From: Leptasterias polaris
Lineage: Eukaryota; Echinodermata; Asteroidea; Forcipulatida; Asteriidae
Length of the DNA: 64,000 nucleotides
Assembly (NCBI GenBank): GCA_037783415.1
Contig: JAZGTN010000170.1
Coordinates: 2,709,501 to 2,773,500 of the forward strand
Direction: 5' to 3'
The translations under genes were made by a program, and so were the position numbers. Below are positions 45,993 to 60,975 of this stretch, piece by piece. The notes below the pieces were generated by a model that saw only the letters and a program-made list of their open reading frames with translations, was not told the DNA's origin and did no database searches. Numbering within the stretch: position 1 is the first letter of the stretch; each line of letters begins with the position of its first letter.

Positions 45993-48135
45993 AATATAGG
46001 TTCAAGGCCTTTTGCTGTCTGTGGCAACAGTGTGATTGGGATCTGCCTTGCTTCCTCCCCTAAAGTGGTCAGGGCCCTAGTGGCTAGGCAGGGGAGACAG
46101 GGGAGGATATGCTGCTGGGTCAATTTGCCACAAAATAAGGGAACTAATCGTTGCTGCAGAAGAGGGGCGTAGTGTGCGCTATCTAAACCTCTCCAGCGCG
46201 TGAACGCCTGACACTACCAGCAACGTAACTTTTTAATCTTTTTTTAAATATAATATAAGGTATGAGATTTTACTGTGACGCTTTTTTTGGTTATTTTATT
46301 TATTTATTTATTGTTTATTATTTACATTTTTGTCATTTGTTGATGCAACTACGCAATAAAAGTTACATGAAATACTGCAAAAAACATTTTATTGAAGAAA
46401 CAATTGCAAAAAAGAAACCCAAAACACTGTATCAGAATAAGCCATTTGCGAGTTAAATTTGAATAATGTCTGGTACAATGACTAGTTTAGTCACAAGTTA
46501 CCGCTTAAATTTGAATTCCTCAGACTATCGAGACAGTTGCTATGTCACATGGTTCGGGGCAAGCTTTTGTATAGCAACCTCCAGATGAGCAAACCCTGGT
46601 ACCATTGTGTCATACACATCCATTCAGAATTGTGTATGGGTGTTCACCGTCTCTTACGTAACTAAGCAAAAGCTTGCCCCTAATCATGTGACATAGCAAC
46701 TGTCTCGATAGTCTGAGGAATTCAAATTTAAGCGGTAACTTGTGACTAAACAAGTCATTGTACCAGACATTATTCAAATGTAACTCGCAAATGGCTTATT
46801 AGTTGCGATGATCGTAACCCTCTCTAGTATTTTAAAATAATTGGTGACTGTATGCATGTGACTGCGGTTTCATTGTTGGGGCTGGACTTGTACACATGCA
46901 TATAGAGCCACGCAGTGCAGGGGAGACTTGATAAATTTAGGCTTTTAAAGTTGGCCCTATTTTACTTGGCAAGTGGACTCTGCTGGAGAAGTGGGCAAGT
47001 GGGATTGCATTTAGTTGGGTGCTCAAGACAGGAAAGGAAATGCTGTGACTCGGTCGCCACACCATGATGGGAACTAGATATCAGCCGGTCAGTCCGTGAA
47101 ACCGGACTCGCGGCGCTTTATAAGCATGACATGTCACCCCGTAATTTTTACATTGTTTACCCAAGCCGTATTTTTTATTTTTTTCATCTGTACGAAAAAC
47201 ACAAATCAGAATAATGCAACATAATTTGTTGGTTTAATTGCCGCGTAGCATTTAATTTTCTTTTCCGTTGCAATTAATATATAATTTTTATTTATTAATT
47301 TTTTGGGTAGGGAAATTTTTCAAGATTGATGCCCGGACGTAGGGAAACCTTCACCGGCGTTGAGGTGTTTTCACTTGGAAGGAAACAAACTAGACGGGCC
47401 TTGGACTCCCCACTAAATAAACTCCCATAGGAACCAATGCTAAAAATCGTGTAAGTCTCCGGACAACTATTAACTTCAGAATTCTTTTCAATTTTTGGCA
47501 GGTCAGCCGTTTGGAATTTTTTCTAGCGACCCCAGAAAAAAACACACCAGAAAATGAAATTTTCCCTAAACCGACTTGCTGCCAGTTTTCGTGAAGCACT
47601 TCTCCACTTCCCCGGTCAAATAGGGCCAACTTTAACGCCTAAATTGATCAAGTCTCCTCAAAAGTTGAAGCACAGAACCCCCAGGTTGTGATAGATTCTT
47701 ATATTTACGCAATCTATTAATAGCATGACCCCCAAAACGTTCTAATTCAAAATAATTATACCGTTTATTGGGTGTTTTTTTTATTTATTATTTTTTATTT
47801 TATTTATTTTTTATTTTTTTTGAGGGGGGGGTCTCAACTTTTAAGATTAATCTTTTTTGTTTTTGGTTTGCTTCATTTATTGAATTGTTTATTTCATTGA
47901 TTTGCTTATATATTTCTTCTTCCTTTTTCATTTTGTTAATTTTTGAGTCTCCATTCAGTATAGATACATGTTGCCGTCTGTTGTTTTCTCCCAGTCTGGT
48001 TGGGTGCACTCGTATGGCTATACATTGTAAACTCACGGGTAAAAGTACCAACACCTTACTAGCGCAGTGGGATAAGGTGCTGGGACTGTCTCAACACTTG
48101 GACCACGCGATCCGGGTTCGAATGCCGTCTGCACT
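45993..48135 (-). repeat. Array unit R14 (2143 bp)
   Basis: A one-base shorter A run (GCAAAAAAGAAACCC, about 46405) extends the small ATG frame to 64 codons (46262-46456). GGGATTGCATTT (47004) and TTTTTGAGGGGGGG (47818). All are shared with R16. Confidence 0.95.
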
Positions 48136-50279
48136 AATATAGGTTAAAGGCCTTTTGCTGTCTGTGGCAACAGTGTGATTGGGATCTGCCTTGCTTCCTC
48201 CCCTAAAGTGGTCAGGGCCCTAGTGGCTAGGCAGGGGAGACAGGGGAGGATATGCTGCTGGGTCAATTTGCCACAAAATAAGGGAACTAATCGTTGCTGC
48301 AGAAGAGGGGCGTAGTGTGCGCTATCTAAACCTCTCCAGCGCGTGAACGCCTGACACTACCAGCAACGTAACTTTTTAATCTTTTTTTAAATATAATATA
48401 AGGTATGAGATTTTACTGTGACGCTTTTTTTGGTTATTTTATTTATTTATTTATTGTTTATTATTTTCATTTTTGTCATTTGTTGATGCAACTACGCAAT
48501 AAAAGTTACATGAAATACTGCAAAAAACATTTTATTGAAGAAACAATTGCAAAAAAAGAAACCCAAAACACTGTATCAGAATAAGCCATTTGCGAGTTAA
48601 ATTTGAATAATGTCTGGTACAATGACTAGTTTAGTCACAAGTTACCGCTTAAATTTGAATTCTTCAGACTATCGAGACAGTTGCTATGTCACATGGTTCG
48701 GGGCAAGCTTTTGTATAGCAACCTCCAGATGAGCAAACCCTGGTACCATTGTGTCATACACATCCATTCAGAATTGTGTATGGGTGTTCACCGTCTCTTA
48801 CGTAACTAAGCAAAAGCTTGCCCCTAATCATGTGACATAGCAACTGTCTCGATAGTCTGAGGAATTCAAATTTAAGCGGTAACTTGTGACTAAACAAGTC
48901 ATTGTGGTAGACATTATTCAAATGTAACTCGCAAATGGCTTATTAGTTGCGATGATCGTAACCCTCTCTAGTATTTTAAAATAATTGGTGACTGTATGCA
49001 TGTGACTGCGGTTTCATTGTTGGGGCTGGACTTGTACACATGCATATAGAGCCACGCAGTGCAGGGGAGACTTGATAAATTTAGGCTTTTAAAGTTGGCC
49101 CTATTTTACTTGGCAAGTGGACTCTGCTGGAGAAGTGGGCAAGTGGGAGTGCATTTAGTTGGGTGCTCAAGACAGGAAAGGAAATGCTGTGACTCGGTCG
49201 CCACACCATGATGGGAACTAGATATCAGCCGGTCAGTCCGTGAAACCGGACTCGCGGCGCTTTATAAGCATGACATGTCACCCCGTAATTTTTACATTGT
49301 TTACCCAAGCCGTATTTTTTATTTTTTTCATCTGTACGAAAAACACAAATCAGAATAATGCAACATAATTTGTTGGTTTAATTGCCGCGTAGCATTTAAT
49401 TTTCTTTTCCGTTGCAATTAATATATAATTTTTATTTATTAATTTTTTGGGTAGGGAAATTTTTCAAGATTGATGCCCGGACGTAGGGAAACCTTCACCG
49501 GCGTTGAGGTGTTTTCACTTGGAAGGAAACAAACTAGACGGGCCTTGGACTCCCCACTAAATAAACTCCCATAGGAACCAATGCTAAAAATCGTGTAAGT
49601 CTCCGGACAACTATTAACTTCAGAATTCTTTTCAATTTTTGGCAGGTCAGCCGTTTGGAATTTTTTCTAGCGACCCCAGAAAAAAACACACCAGAAAATG
49701 AAATTTTCCCTAAACCGACTTGCTGCCAGTTTTCGTGAAGCACTTCTCCACTTCCCCGGTCAAATAGGGCCAACTTTGACGCCTAAATTGATCAAGTCTC
49801 CTCAAAAGTTGAAGCACAGAACCCCCAGGTTGTGATAGATTCTTATATTTACGCAATCTATTAATAGCATGACCCCCAAAACGTTCTAATTCAAAATAAT
49901 TATACCGTTTATTGGGTGTTTTTTTTATTTATTATTTTTTATTTTATTTATTTTTTATTTTTTTTGGGGGGGGGGTCTCAACTTTTAAGATTAATCTTTT
50001 TTGTTTTTGGTTTGCTTCATTTATTGAATTGTTTATTTCATTGATTTGCTTATATATTTCTTCTTCCTTTTTCATTTTGTTAATTTTTGAGTCTCCATTC
50101 AGTATAGATACATGTTGCCGTCTGTTGTTTTCTCCCAGTCTGGTTGGGTGCACTCGTATGGCTATACATTGTAAACTCACGGGTAAAAGTACCAACACCT
50201 TACTAGCGCAGTGGGATAAGGTGCTGGGACTGTCTCAACACTTGGACCACGCGATCCGGGTTCGAATGCCGTCTGCACT
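48136..50279 (-). repeat. Array unit R15 (2144 bp)
   Basis: ATTCTTCAGACT (48659) and ATTGTGGTAGAC (48901) are shared with R17, and TTTGACGCC (49776) with R13. GGTTAAAGGCC near 48143 is private. Confidence 0.95.
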
Positions 50280-52422
50280 AATATAGGTTCAAGGCCTTTT
50301 GCTGTCTGTGGCAACAGTGTGATTGGGATCTGCCTTGCTTCCTCCCCTAAAGTGGTCAGGGCCCTAGTGGCTAGGCAGGGGAGACAGGGGAGGATATGCT
50401 GCTGGGTCAATTTGCCACAAAATAAGGGAACTAATCGTTGCTGCAGAAGAGGGGCGTAGTGTGCGCTATCTAAACCTCTCCAGCGCGTGAACGCCTGACA
50501 CTACCAGCAACGTAACTTTTTAATCTTTTTTTTAATATAATATAAGGTATGAGATTTTACTGTGACGCTTTTTTTGGTTATTTTATTTATTTATTTATTG
50601 TTTATTATTTACATTTTTGTCATTTGTTGATGCAACTACGCAATAAAAGTTACATGAAATACTGCAAAAAACATTTTATTGAAGAAACAATTGCAAAAAA
50701 GAAACCCAAAACACTGTATCAGAATAAGCCATTTGCGAGTTAAATTTGAATAATGTCTGGTACAATGACTAGTTTAGTCACAAGTTACCGCTTAAATTTG
50801 AATTCCTCAGACTATCGAGACAGTTGCTATGTCACATGGTTCGGGGCAAGCTTTTGTATAGCAACCTCCAGATGAGCAAACCCTGGTACCATTGTGTCAT
50901 ACACATCCATTCAGAATTGTGTATGGGTGTTCACCGTCTCTTACGTAACTAAGCAAAAGCTTGCCCCTAATCATGTGACATAGCAACTGTCTCGATAGTC
51001 TGAGGAATTCAAATTTAAGCGGTAACTTGTGACTAAACAAGTCATTGTACCAGACATTATTCAAATGTAACTCGCAAATGGCTTATTAGTTGCGATGATC
51101 GTAACCCTCTCTAGTATTTTAAAATAATTGGTGACTGTATGCATGTGACTGCGGTTTCATTGTTGGGGCTGGACTTGTACACATGCATATAGAGCCACGC
51201 AGTGCAGGGGAGACTTGATAAATTTAGGCTTTTAAAGTTGGCCCTATTTTACTTGGCAAGTGGACTCTGCTGGAGAAGTGGGCAAGTGGGATTGCATTTA
51301 GTTGGGTGCTCAAGACAGGAAAGGAAATGCTGTGACTCGGTCGCCACACCATGATGGGAACTAGATATCAGCCGGTCAGTCCGTGAAACCGGACTCGCGG
51401 CGCTTTATAAGCATGACATGTCACCCCGTAATTTTTACATTGTTTACCCAAGCCGTATTTTTTATTTTTTTCATCTGTACGAAAAACACAAATCAGAATA
51501 ATGCAACATAATTTGTTGGTTTAATTGCCGCGTAGCATTTAATTTTCTTTTCCGTTGCAATTAATATATAATTTTTATTTATTAATTTTTTGGGTAGGGA
51601 AATTTTTCAAGATTGATGCCCGGACGTAGGGAAACCTTCACCGGCGTTGAGGTGTTTTCACTTGGAAGGAAACAAACTAGACGGGCCTTGGACTCCCCAC
51701 TAAATAAACTCCCATAGGAACCAATGCTAAAAATCGTGTAAGTCTCCGGACAACTATTAACTTCAGAATTCTTTTCAATTTTTGGCAGGTCAGCCGTTTG
51801 GAATTTTTTCTAGCGACCCCAGAAAAAAACACACCAGAAAATGAAATTTTCCCTAAACCGACTTGCTGCCAGTTTTCGTGAAGCACTTCTCCACTTCCCC
51901 GGTCAAATAGGGCCAACTTTAACGCCTAAATTGATCAAGTCTCCTCAAAAGTTGAAGCACAGAACCCCCAGGTTGTGATAGATTCTTATATTTACGCAAT
52001 CTATTAATAGCATGACCCCCAAAACGTTCTAATTCAAAATAATTATACCGTTTATTGGGTGTTTTTTTTATTTATTATTTTTTATTTTATTTATTTTTTA
52101 TTTTTTTTGAGGGGGGGGTCTCAACTTTTAAGATTAATCTTTTTTGTTTTTGGTTTGCTTCATTTATTGAATTGTTTATTTCATTGATTTGCTTATATAT
52201 TTCTTCTTCCTTTTTCATTTTGTTAATTTTTGAGTCTCCATTCAGTATAGATACATGTTGCCGTCTGTTGTTTTCTCCCAGTCTGGTTGGGTGCACTCGT
52301 ATGGCTATACATTGTAAACTCACGGGTAAAAGTACCAACACCTTACTAGCGCAGTGGGATAAGGTGCTGGGACTGTCTCAACACTTGGACCACGCGATCC
52401 GGGTTCGAATGCCGTCTGCACT
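50280..52422 (-). repeat. Array unit R16 (2143 bp)
   Basis: Near-identical to R14, 4287 bp away, including the shortened A run and the interrupted G tract (GAGGGGGGG). Confidence 0.95.
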
Positions 52423-54555
52423 AATATAGGTTCAAGGCCTTTTGCTGTCTGTGGCAACAGTGTGATTGGGATCTGCCTTGCTTCCTCCCCTAAAGTGGTC
52501 AGGGCCCTAGTGGCTAGGCAGGGGAGACAGGGGAGGATATGCTGCTGGGTCAATTTGCCACAAAATAAGGGAACTAATCGTTGCTGCAGAAGAGGGGCGT
52601 AGTGTGCGCTATCTAAACCTCTCCAGCGCGTGAACGCCTGACACTACCAGCAACGTAACTTTTTAATCTTTTTTTAAATATAATATAAGGTATGAGATTT
52701 TACTGTGACGCTTTTTTTGGTTATTTTATTTATTTATTTATTGTTTATTATTTTCATTTTTGTCATTTGTTGATGCAACTACGCAATAAAAGTTACATGA
52801 AATACTGCAAAAAACATTTTATTGAAGAAACAATTGCAAAAAAAGAAACCCAAAACACTGTATCAGAATAAGCCATTTGCGAGTTAAATTTGAATAATGT
52901 CTGGTACAATGACTAGTTTAGTCACAAGTTACCGCTTAAATTTGAATTCTTCAGACTATCGAGACAGTTGCTATGTCACATGGTTCGGGGCAAGCTTTTG
53001 TATAGCAACCTCCAGATGAGCAAACCCTGGTACCATTGTGTCATACACATCCATTCAGAATTGTGTATGGGTGTTCACCGTCTCTTACGTAACTAAGCAA
53101 AAGCTTGCCCCTAATCATGTGACATAGCAACTGTCTCGATAGTCTGAGGAATTCAAATTTAAGCGGTAACTTGTGACTAAACAAGTCATTGTGGTAGACA
53201 TTATTCAAATGTAACTCGCAAATGGCTTATTAGTTGCGATGATCGTAACCCTCTCTAGTATTTTAAAATAATTGGTGACTGTATGCATGTGACTGCGGTT
53301 TCATTGTTGGGGCTGGACTTGTACACATGCATATAGAGCCACGCAGTGCAGGGGAGACTTGATAAATTTAGGCTTTTAAAGTTGGCCCTATTTTACTTGG
53401 CAAGTGGACTCTGCTGGAGAAGTGGGCAAGTGGGAGTGCATTTAGTTGGGTGCTCAAGACAGGAAAGGAAATGCTGTGACTCGGTCGCCACACCATGATG
53501 GGAACTAGATATCAGCCGGTCAGTCCGTGAAACCGGACTCGCGGCGCTTTATAAGCATGACATGTCACCCCGTAATTTTTACATTGTTTACCCAAGCCGT
53601 ATTTTTTATTTTTTTCATCTGTACGAAAAACACAAATCAGAATAATGCAACATAATTTGTTGGTTTAATTGCCGCGTAGCATTTAATTTTCTTTTCCGTT
53701 GCAATTAATATATAATTTTTATTTATTAATTTTTTGGGTAGGGAAATTTTTCAAGATTGATGCCCGGACGTAGGGAAACCTTCACCGGCGTTGAGGTGTT
53801 TTCACTTGGAAGGAAACAAACTAGACGGGCCTTGGACTCCCCACTAAATAAACTCCCATAGGAACCAATGCTAAAAATCGTGTAAGTCTCCGGACAACTA
53901 TTAACTTCAGAATTCTTTTCAATTTTTGGCAGGTCAGCCGTTTGGAATTTTTTCTAGCGACCCCAGAAAAAAACACACCAGAAAATGAAATTTTCCCTAA
54001 ACCGACTTGCTGCCAGTTTTCGTGAAGCACTTCTCCACTTCCCCGGTCAAATAGGGCCAACTTTAACGCCTAAATTGATCAAGTCTCCTCAAAAGTTGAA
54101 GCACAGAACCCCCAGGTTGTGATAGATTCTTATATTTACGCAATCTATTAATAGCATGACCCCCAAAACGTTCTAATTCAAAATAATTATACCGTTTATT
54201 GGGTGTGTTTTTTTTTGTTTTTTTTTTTTTTGTTTTTTTTGGGGGGGGGGGTCTCAACTTTTAAGATTAATCTTTTTTGTTTTTGGTTTGCTTCATTTAT
54301 TGAATTGTTTATTTCATTGATTTGCTTATATATTTCTTCTTCCTTTTTCATTTTGTTAATTTTTGAGTCTCCATTCAGTATAGATACATGTTGCCGTCTG
54401 TTGTTTTCTCCCAGTCTGGTTGGGTGCACTCGTATGGCTATACATTGTAAACTCACGGGTAAAAGTACCAACACCTTACTAGCGCAGTGGGATAAGGTGC
54501 TGGGACTGTCTCAACACTTGGACCACGCGATCCGGGTTCGAATGCCGTCTGCACT
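52423..54555 (-). repeat. Array unit R17 (2133 bp)
   Basis: Shares the R15 variants in its first part (52945, 53191). The A/T tract is unusual, T runs interrupted by single G (54206-54240), so the minus-strand open segment continues through it. Confidence 0.95.
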
Positions 54556-56694
54556 AATATAGGTTCAAGGCCTTTTGCTGTCTGTGGCAACAGTGTGATT
54601 GGGATCTGCCTTGCTTCCTCCCCTAAAGTGGTCAGGGCCCTAGTGGCTAGGCAGGGGAGACAGGGGAGGATATGCTGCTGGGTCAATTTGCCACAAAATA
54701 AGGGAACTAATCGTTGCTGCAGAAGAGGGGCGTAGTGTGCGCTATCTAAACCTCTCCAGCGCGTGAACGCCTGACACTACCAGCAACGTAACTTTTTAAT
54801 CTTTTTTTAAATATAATATAAGGTATGAGATTTTACTGTGACGCTTTTTTTGGTTATTTTATTTATTTATTTATTGTTTATTATTTTCATTTTTGTCATT
54901 TGTTGATGCAACTACGCAATAAAAGTTACATGAAATACTGCAAAAAACATTTTATTGAAGAAACAATTGCAAAAAAAGAAACCCAAAACACTGTATCAGA
55001 ATAAGCCATTTGCGAGTTAAATTTGAATAATGTCTGGTACAATGACTAGTTTAGTCACAAGTTACCGCTTAAATTTGAATTCCTCAGACTATCGAGACAG
55101 TTGCTATGTCACATGGTTCGGGGCAAGCTTTTGTATAGCAACCTCCAGATGAGCAAACCCTGGTACCATTGTGTCATACACATCCATTCAGAATTGTGTA
55201 TGGGTGTTCACCGTCTCTTACGTAACTAAGCAAAAGCTTGCCCCTAATCATGTGACATAGCAACTGTCTCGATAGTCTGAGGAATTCAAATTTAAGCGGT
55301 AACTTGTGACTAAACAAGTCATTGTACCAGACATTATTCAAATGTACTCGCAAATGGCTTATTAGTTGCGATGATCGTAACCCTCTCTAGTATTTTAAAA
55401 TAATTGGTGACTGTATGCATGTGACTGCGGTTTCATTGTTGGGGCTGGACTTGTACACATGCATATAGAGCCACGCAGTGCAGGGGAGACTTGATAAATT
55501 TAGGCTTTTAAAGTTGGCCCTATTTTACTTGGCAAGTGGACTCTGCTGGAGAAGTGGGCAAGTGGGAGTGCATTTAGTTGGGTGCTCAAGACAGGAAAGG
55601 AAATGCTGTGACTCGGTCGCCACACCATGATGGGAACTAGATATCAGCCGGTCAGTCCGTGAAACCGGACTCGCGGCGCTTTATAAGCATGACATGTCAC
55701 CCCGTAATTTTTACATTGTTTACCCAAGCCGTATTTTTTATTTTTTTCATCTGTACGAAAAACACAAATCAGAATAATGCAACATAATTTGTTGGTTTAA
55801 TTGCCGCGTAGCATTTAATTTTCTTTTCCGTTGCAATTAATATATAATTTTTATTTATTACTTTTTTGGGTAGGGAAATTTTTCAAGATTGATGCCCGGA
55901 CGTAGGGAAACCTTCACCGGCGTTGAGGTGTTTTCACTTGGAAGGAAACAAACTAGACGGGCCTTGGACTCCCCACTAAATAAACTCCCATAGGAACCAA
56001 TGCTAAAAATCGTGTAAGTCTCCGGACAACTATTAACTTCAGAATTCTTTTCAATTTTTGGCAGGTCAGCCGTTTGGAATTTTTTCTAGCGACCCCAGAA
56101 AAAAACACACCAGAAAATGAAATTTTCCCTAAACCGACTTGCTGCCAGTTTTCGTGAAGCACTTCTCCACTTCCCCGGTCAAATAGGGCCAACTTTAACG
56201 CCTAAATTGATCAAGTCCCCTCAAAAGTTGAAGCACAGAACCCCCAGGTTGTGATAGATTCTTATATTTACGCAATCTATTAATAGCATGACCCCCAAAA
56301 CGTTCTAATTCAAAATAATTATACCGTTTATTGGGTGTTTTTTTTATTTATTATTTTTTTTTTTATTTTTTTTTTGGGGGGGGGGGGGGGTCTCAACTTT
56401 TAAGATTAATCTTTTTTGTTTTTGGTTTGCTTCATTTATTGAATTGTTTATTTCATTGATTTGCTTATATATTTCTTCTTCCTTTTTCATTTTGTTAATT
56501 TTTGAGTCTCCATTCAGTATAGATACATGTTGCCGTCTGTTGTTTTCTCCCAGTCTGGTTGGGTGCACTCGTATGGCTATACATTGTAAACTCACGGGTA
56601 AAAGTACCAACACCTTACTAGCGCAGTGGGATAAGGTGCTGGGACTGTCTCAACACTTGGACCACGCGATCCGGGTTCGAATGCCGTCTGCACT
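54556..56694 (-). repeat. Array unit R18 (2139 bp)
   Basis: G tract of 15 (about 56376-56390), the longest seen. One-base deletion in the foldback arm (AATGTACTCGC near 55342), and AAGTCCCCTC near 56216. Confidence 0.95.
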
Positions 56695-58834
56695 AATATA
56701 GGTTCAAGGCCTTTTGCTGTCTGTGGCAACAGTGTGATTGGGATCTGCCTTGCTTCCTCCCCTAAAGTGGTCAGGGCCCTAGTGGCTAGGCAGGGGAGAC
56801 AGGGGAGGATATGCTGCTGGGTCAATTTGCCACAAAATAAGGGAACTAATCGTTGCTGCAGAAGAGGGGCGTAGTGTGCGCTATCTAAACCTCTCCAGCG
56901 CGTGAACGCCTGACACTACCAGCAACGTAACTTTTTAATCTTTTTTTAAATATAATATAAGGTATGAGATTTTACTGTGACGCTTTTTTTGGTTATTTTA
57001 TTTATTTATTTATTGTTTATTATTTTCATTTTTGTCATTTGTTGATGCAACTACGCAATAAAAGTTACATGAAATACTGCAAAAAACATTTTATTGAAGA
57101 AACAATTGCAAAAAAAGAAACCCAAAACACTGTATCAGAATAAGCCATTTGCGAGTTAAATTTGAATAATGTCTGGTACAATGACTAGTTTAGTCACAAG
57201 TTACCGCTTAAATTTGAATTCCTCAGACTATCGAGACAGTTGCTATGTCACATGGTTCGGGGCAAGCTTTTGTATAGCAACCTCCAGATGAGCAAACCCT
57301 GGTACCATTGTGTCATACACATCCATTCAGAATTGTGTATGGGTGTTCACCGTCTCTTACGTAACTAAGCAAAAGCTTGCCCCTAATCATGTGACATAGC
57401 AACTGTCTCGATAGTCTGAGGAATTCAAATTTAAGCGGTAACTTGTGACTAAACAAGTCATTGTACCAGACATTATTCAAATGTAACTCGCAAATGGCTT
57501 ATTAGTTGCGATGATCGTAACCCTCTCTAGTATTTTAAAATAATTGGTGACTGTATGCATGTGACTGCGGTTTCATTGTTGGGGCTGGACTTGTACACAT
57601 GCATATAGAGCCACGCAGTGCAGGGGAGACTTGATAAATTTAGGCTTTTAAAGTTGGCCCTATTTTACTTGGCAAGTGGACTCTGCTGGAGAAGTGGGCA
57701 AGTGGGAGTGCATTTAGTTGGGTGCTCAAGACAGGAAAGGAAATGCTGTGACTCGGTCGCCACACCATGATGGGAACTAGATATCAGCCGGTCAGTCCGT
57801 GAAACCGGACTCGCGGCGCTTTATAAGCATGACATGTCACCCCGTAATTTTTACATTGTTTACCCAAGCCGTATTTTTTATTTTTTTCATCTGTACGAAA
57901 AACACAAATCAGAATAATGCAACATAATTTGTTGGTTTAATTGCCGCGTAGCATTTAATTTTCTTTTCCGTTGCAATTAATATATAATTTTTATTTATTA
58001 ATTTTTTGGGTAGGGAAATTTTTCAAGATTGATGCCCGGACGTAGGGAAACCTTCACCGGCGTTGAGGTGTTTTCACTTGGAAGGAAACAAACTAGACGG
58101 GCCTTGGACTCCCCACTAAATAAACTCCCATAGGAACCAATGCTAAAAATCGTGTAAGTCTCCGGACAACTATTAACTTCAGAATTCTTTTCAATTTTTG
58201 GCAGGTCAGCCGTTTGGAATTTTTTCTAGCGACCCCAGAAAAAAACACACCAGAAAATGAAATTTTCCCTAAACCGACTTGCTGCCAGTTTTCGTGAAGC
58301 ACTTCTCCACTTCCCCGGTCAAATAGGGCCAACTTTAACGCCTAAATTGATCAAGTCTCCTCAAAAGTTGAAGCACAGAACCCCCAGGTTGTGATAGATT
58401 CTTATATTTACGCAATCTATTAATAGCATGACCCCCAAAACGTTCTAATTCAAAATAATTATACCGTTTATTGGGTGTTTTTTTTATTTATTATTTTTTA
58501 TTTTTTATTTTTTTTTTTGGGGGGGGGGGGTCTCAACTTTTAAGATTAATCTTTTTTGTTTTTGGTTTGCTTCATTTATTGAATTGTTTATTTCATTGAT
58601 TTGCTTATATATTTCTTCTTCCTTTTTCATTTTGTTAATTTTTGAGTCTCCATTCAGTATAGATACATGTTGCCGTCTGTTGTTTTCTCCCAGTCTGGTT
58701 GGGTGCACTCGTATGGCTATACATTGTAAACTCACGGGTAAAAGTACCAACACCTTACTAGCGCAGTGGGATAAGGTGCTGGGACTGTCTCAACACTTGG
58801 ACCACGCGATCCGGGTTCGAATGCCGTCTGCACT
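56695..58834 (-). repeat. Array unit R19 (2140 bp)
   Basis: Consensus-like apart from the A/T tract. Confidence 0.95.
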
Positions 58835-60975
58835 AATATAGGTTCAAGGCCTTTTGCTGTCTGTGGCAACAGTGTGATTGGGATCTGCCTTGCTTCCTCC
58901 CCTAAAGTGGTCAGGGCCCTAGTGGCTAGGCAGGGGAGACAGGGGAGGATATGCTGCTGGGTCAATTTGCCACAAAATAAGGGAACTAATCGTTGCTGCA
59001 GAAGAGGGGCGTAGTGTGCGCTATCTAAACCTCTCCAGCGCGTGAACGCCTGACACTACCAGCAACGTAACTTTTTAATCTTTTTTTAAATATAATATAA
59101 GGTATGAGATTTTACTGTGACGCTTTTTTTGGTTATTTTATTTATTTATTTATTGTTTATTATTTACATTTTTGTCATTTGTTGATGCAACTACGCAATA
59201 AAAGTTACATGAAATACTGCAAAAAACATTTTATTGAAGAAACAATTGCAAAAAAAGAAACCCAAAACACTGTATCAGAATAAGCCATTTGCGAGTTAAA
59301 TTTGAATAATGTCTGGTACAATGACTAGTTTAGTCACAAGTTACCGCTTAAATTTGAATTCCTCAGACTATCGAGACAGTTGCTATGTCACATGGTTCGG
59401 GGCAAGCTTTTGTATAGCAACCTCCAGATGAGCAAACCCTGGTACCATTGTGTCATACACATCCATTCAGAATTGTGTATGGGTGTTCACCGTCTCTTAC
59501 GTAACTAAGCAAAAGCTTGCCCCTAATCATGTGACATAGCAACTGTCTCGATAGTCTGAGGAATTCAAATTTAAGCGGTAACTTGTGACTAAACAAGTCA
59601 TTGTACCAGACATTATTCAAATGTAACTCGCAAATGGCTTATTAGTTGCGATGATCGTAACCCTCTCTAGTATTTTAAAATAATTGGTGACTGTATGCAT
59701 GTGACTGCGGTTTCATTGTTGGGGCTGGACTTGTACACATGCATATAGAGCCACGCAGTGCAGGGGAGACTTGATAAATTTAGGCTTTTAAAGTTGGCCC
59801 TATTTTACTTGGCAAGTGGACTCTGCTGGAGAAGTGGGCAAGTGGGAGTTCATTTAGTTGGGTGCTCAAGACAGGAAAGGAAATGCTGTGACTCGGTCGC
59901 CACACCATGATGGGAACTAGATATCAGCCGGTCAGTCCGTGAAACCGGACTCGCGGCGCTTTATAAGCATGACATGTCACCCCGTAATTTTTACATTGTT
60001 TACCCAAGCCGTATTTTTTATTTTTTTCATCCGTACGAAAAACACAAATCAGAATAATGCAACATAATTTGTTGGTTTAATTGCCGCGTAGCATTTAATT
60101 TTCTTTTCCGTTGCAATTAATATATAATTTTTATTTATTAATTTTTTGGGTAGGGAAATTTTTCAAGATTGATGCCCGGACGTAGGGAAACCTTAACCGG
60201 CGTTGAGGTGTTTTCACTTGGAAGGAAACAAACTAGACGGGCCTTGGACTCCCCACTAAATAAACTCCCATAGGAACCAATGCTAAAAATCGTGTAAGTC
60301 TCCGGACAACTATTAACTTCAGAATTCTTTTCAATTTTTGGCAGGTCAGCCGTTTGGAATTTTTTCTAGCGACCCCAGAAAAAAAAACACCAGAAAATGA
60401 AATTTTCCCTAAACCGACTTGCTGCCAGTTTTCGTGAAGCACTTCTCCACTTCCCCGGTCAAATAGGGCCAACTTTAACGCCTAAATTGATCAAGTCTCC
60501 TCAAAAGTTGAAGCACAGAACCCCCAGGTTGTGATAGATTCTTATATTTACGCAATCTATTAATAGCATGACCCCCAAAACGTTCTAATTCAAAATAATT
60601 ATACCGTTTATTGGGTGTTTTTTTTATTTATTATTTTTTATTTTATTTATTTTTTTTTGGGGGGGGGGGGGTCTCAACTTTTAAGATTAATCTTTTTTGT
60701 TTTTGGTTTGCTTCATTTATTGAATTGTTTATTTCATTGATTTGCTGATATATTTCTTCTTCCTTTTTCATTTTGTTAATTTTTGAGTCTCCATTCAGTA
60801 TAGATACATGTTGCCGTCTGTTGTTTTCTCCCAGTCTGGTTGGGTGCACTCGTATGGCTATACATTGTAAACTCACGGGTAAAAGTACCAACACCTTACT
60901 AGCGCAGTGGGATAAGGTGCTGGGACTGTCTCAACACTTGGACCACGCGATCCGGGTTCGAATGCCGTCTGCACT
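58835..60975 (-). repeat. Array unit R20 (2141 bp)
   Basis: Carries the R4 haplotype (59848, 60030, 60191, 60377). TTGCTGATATATTTC near 60743 is private. Confidence 0.95.

Larger units (their letters stand above)
45490..54060 (-). repeat. Two-unit higher-order duplication II (about 4287-bp block, twice)
   Basis: Markers at 45491, 46405, 47004, 47818, 48659 and 48901 recur about 4287 bp further on at 49777, 50696, 51291, 52105, 52945 and 53191. Unit ends shift by exactly 4287 (45992 to 50279, 48135 to 52422). The breakpoint between the copies must lie between about 48905 and 49776. One difference noticed is GGTTAAAGG at 48143 versus GGTTCAAGG, so the event is recent. Confidence 0.9.
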
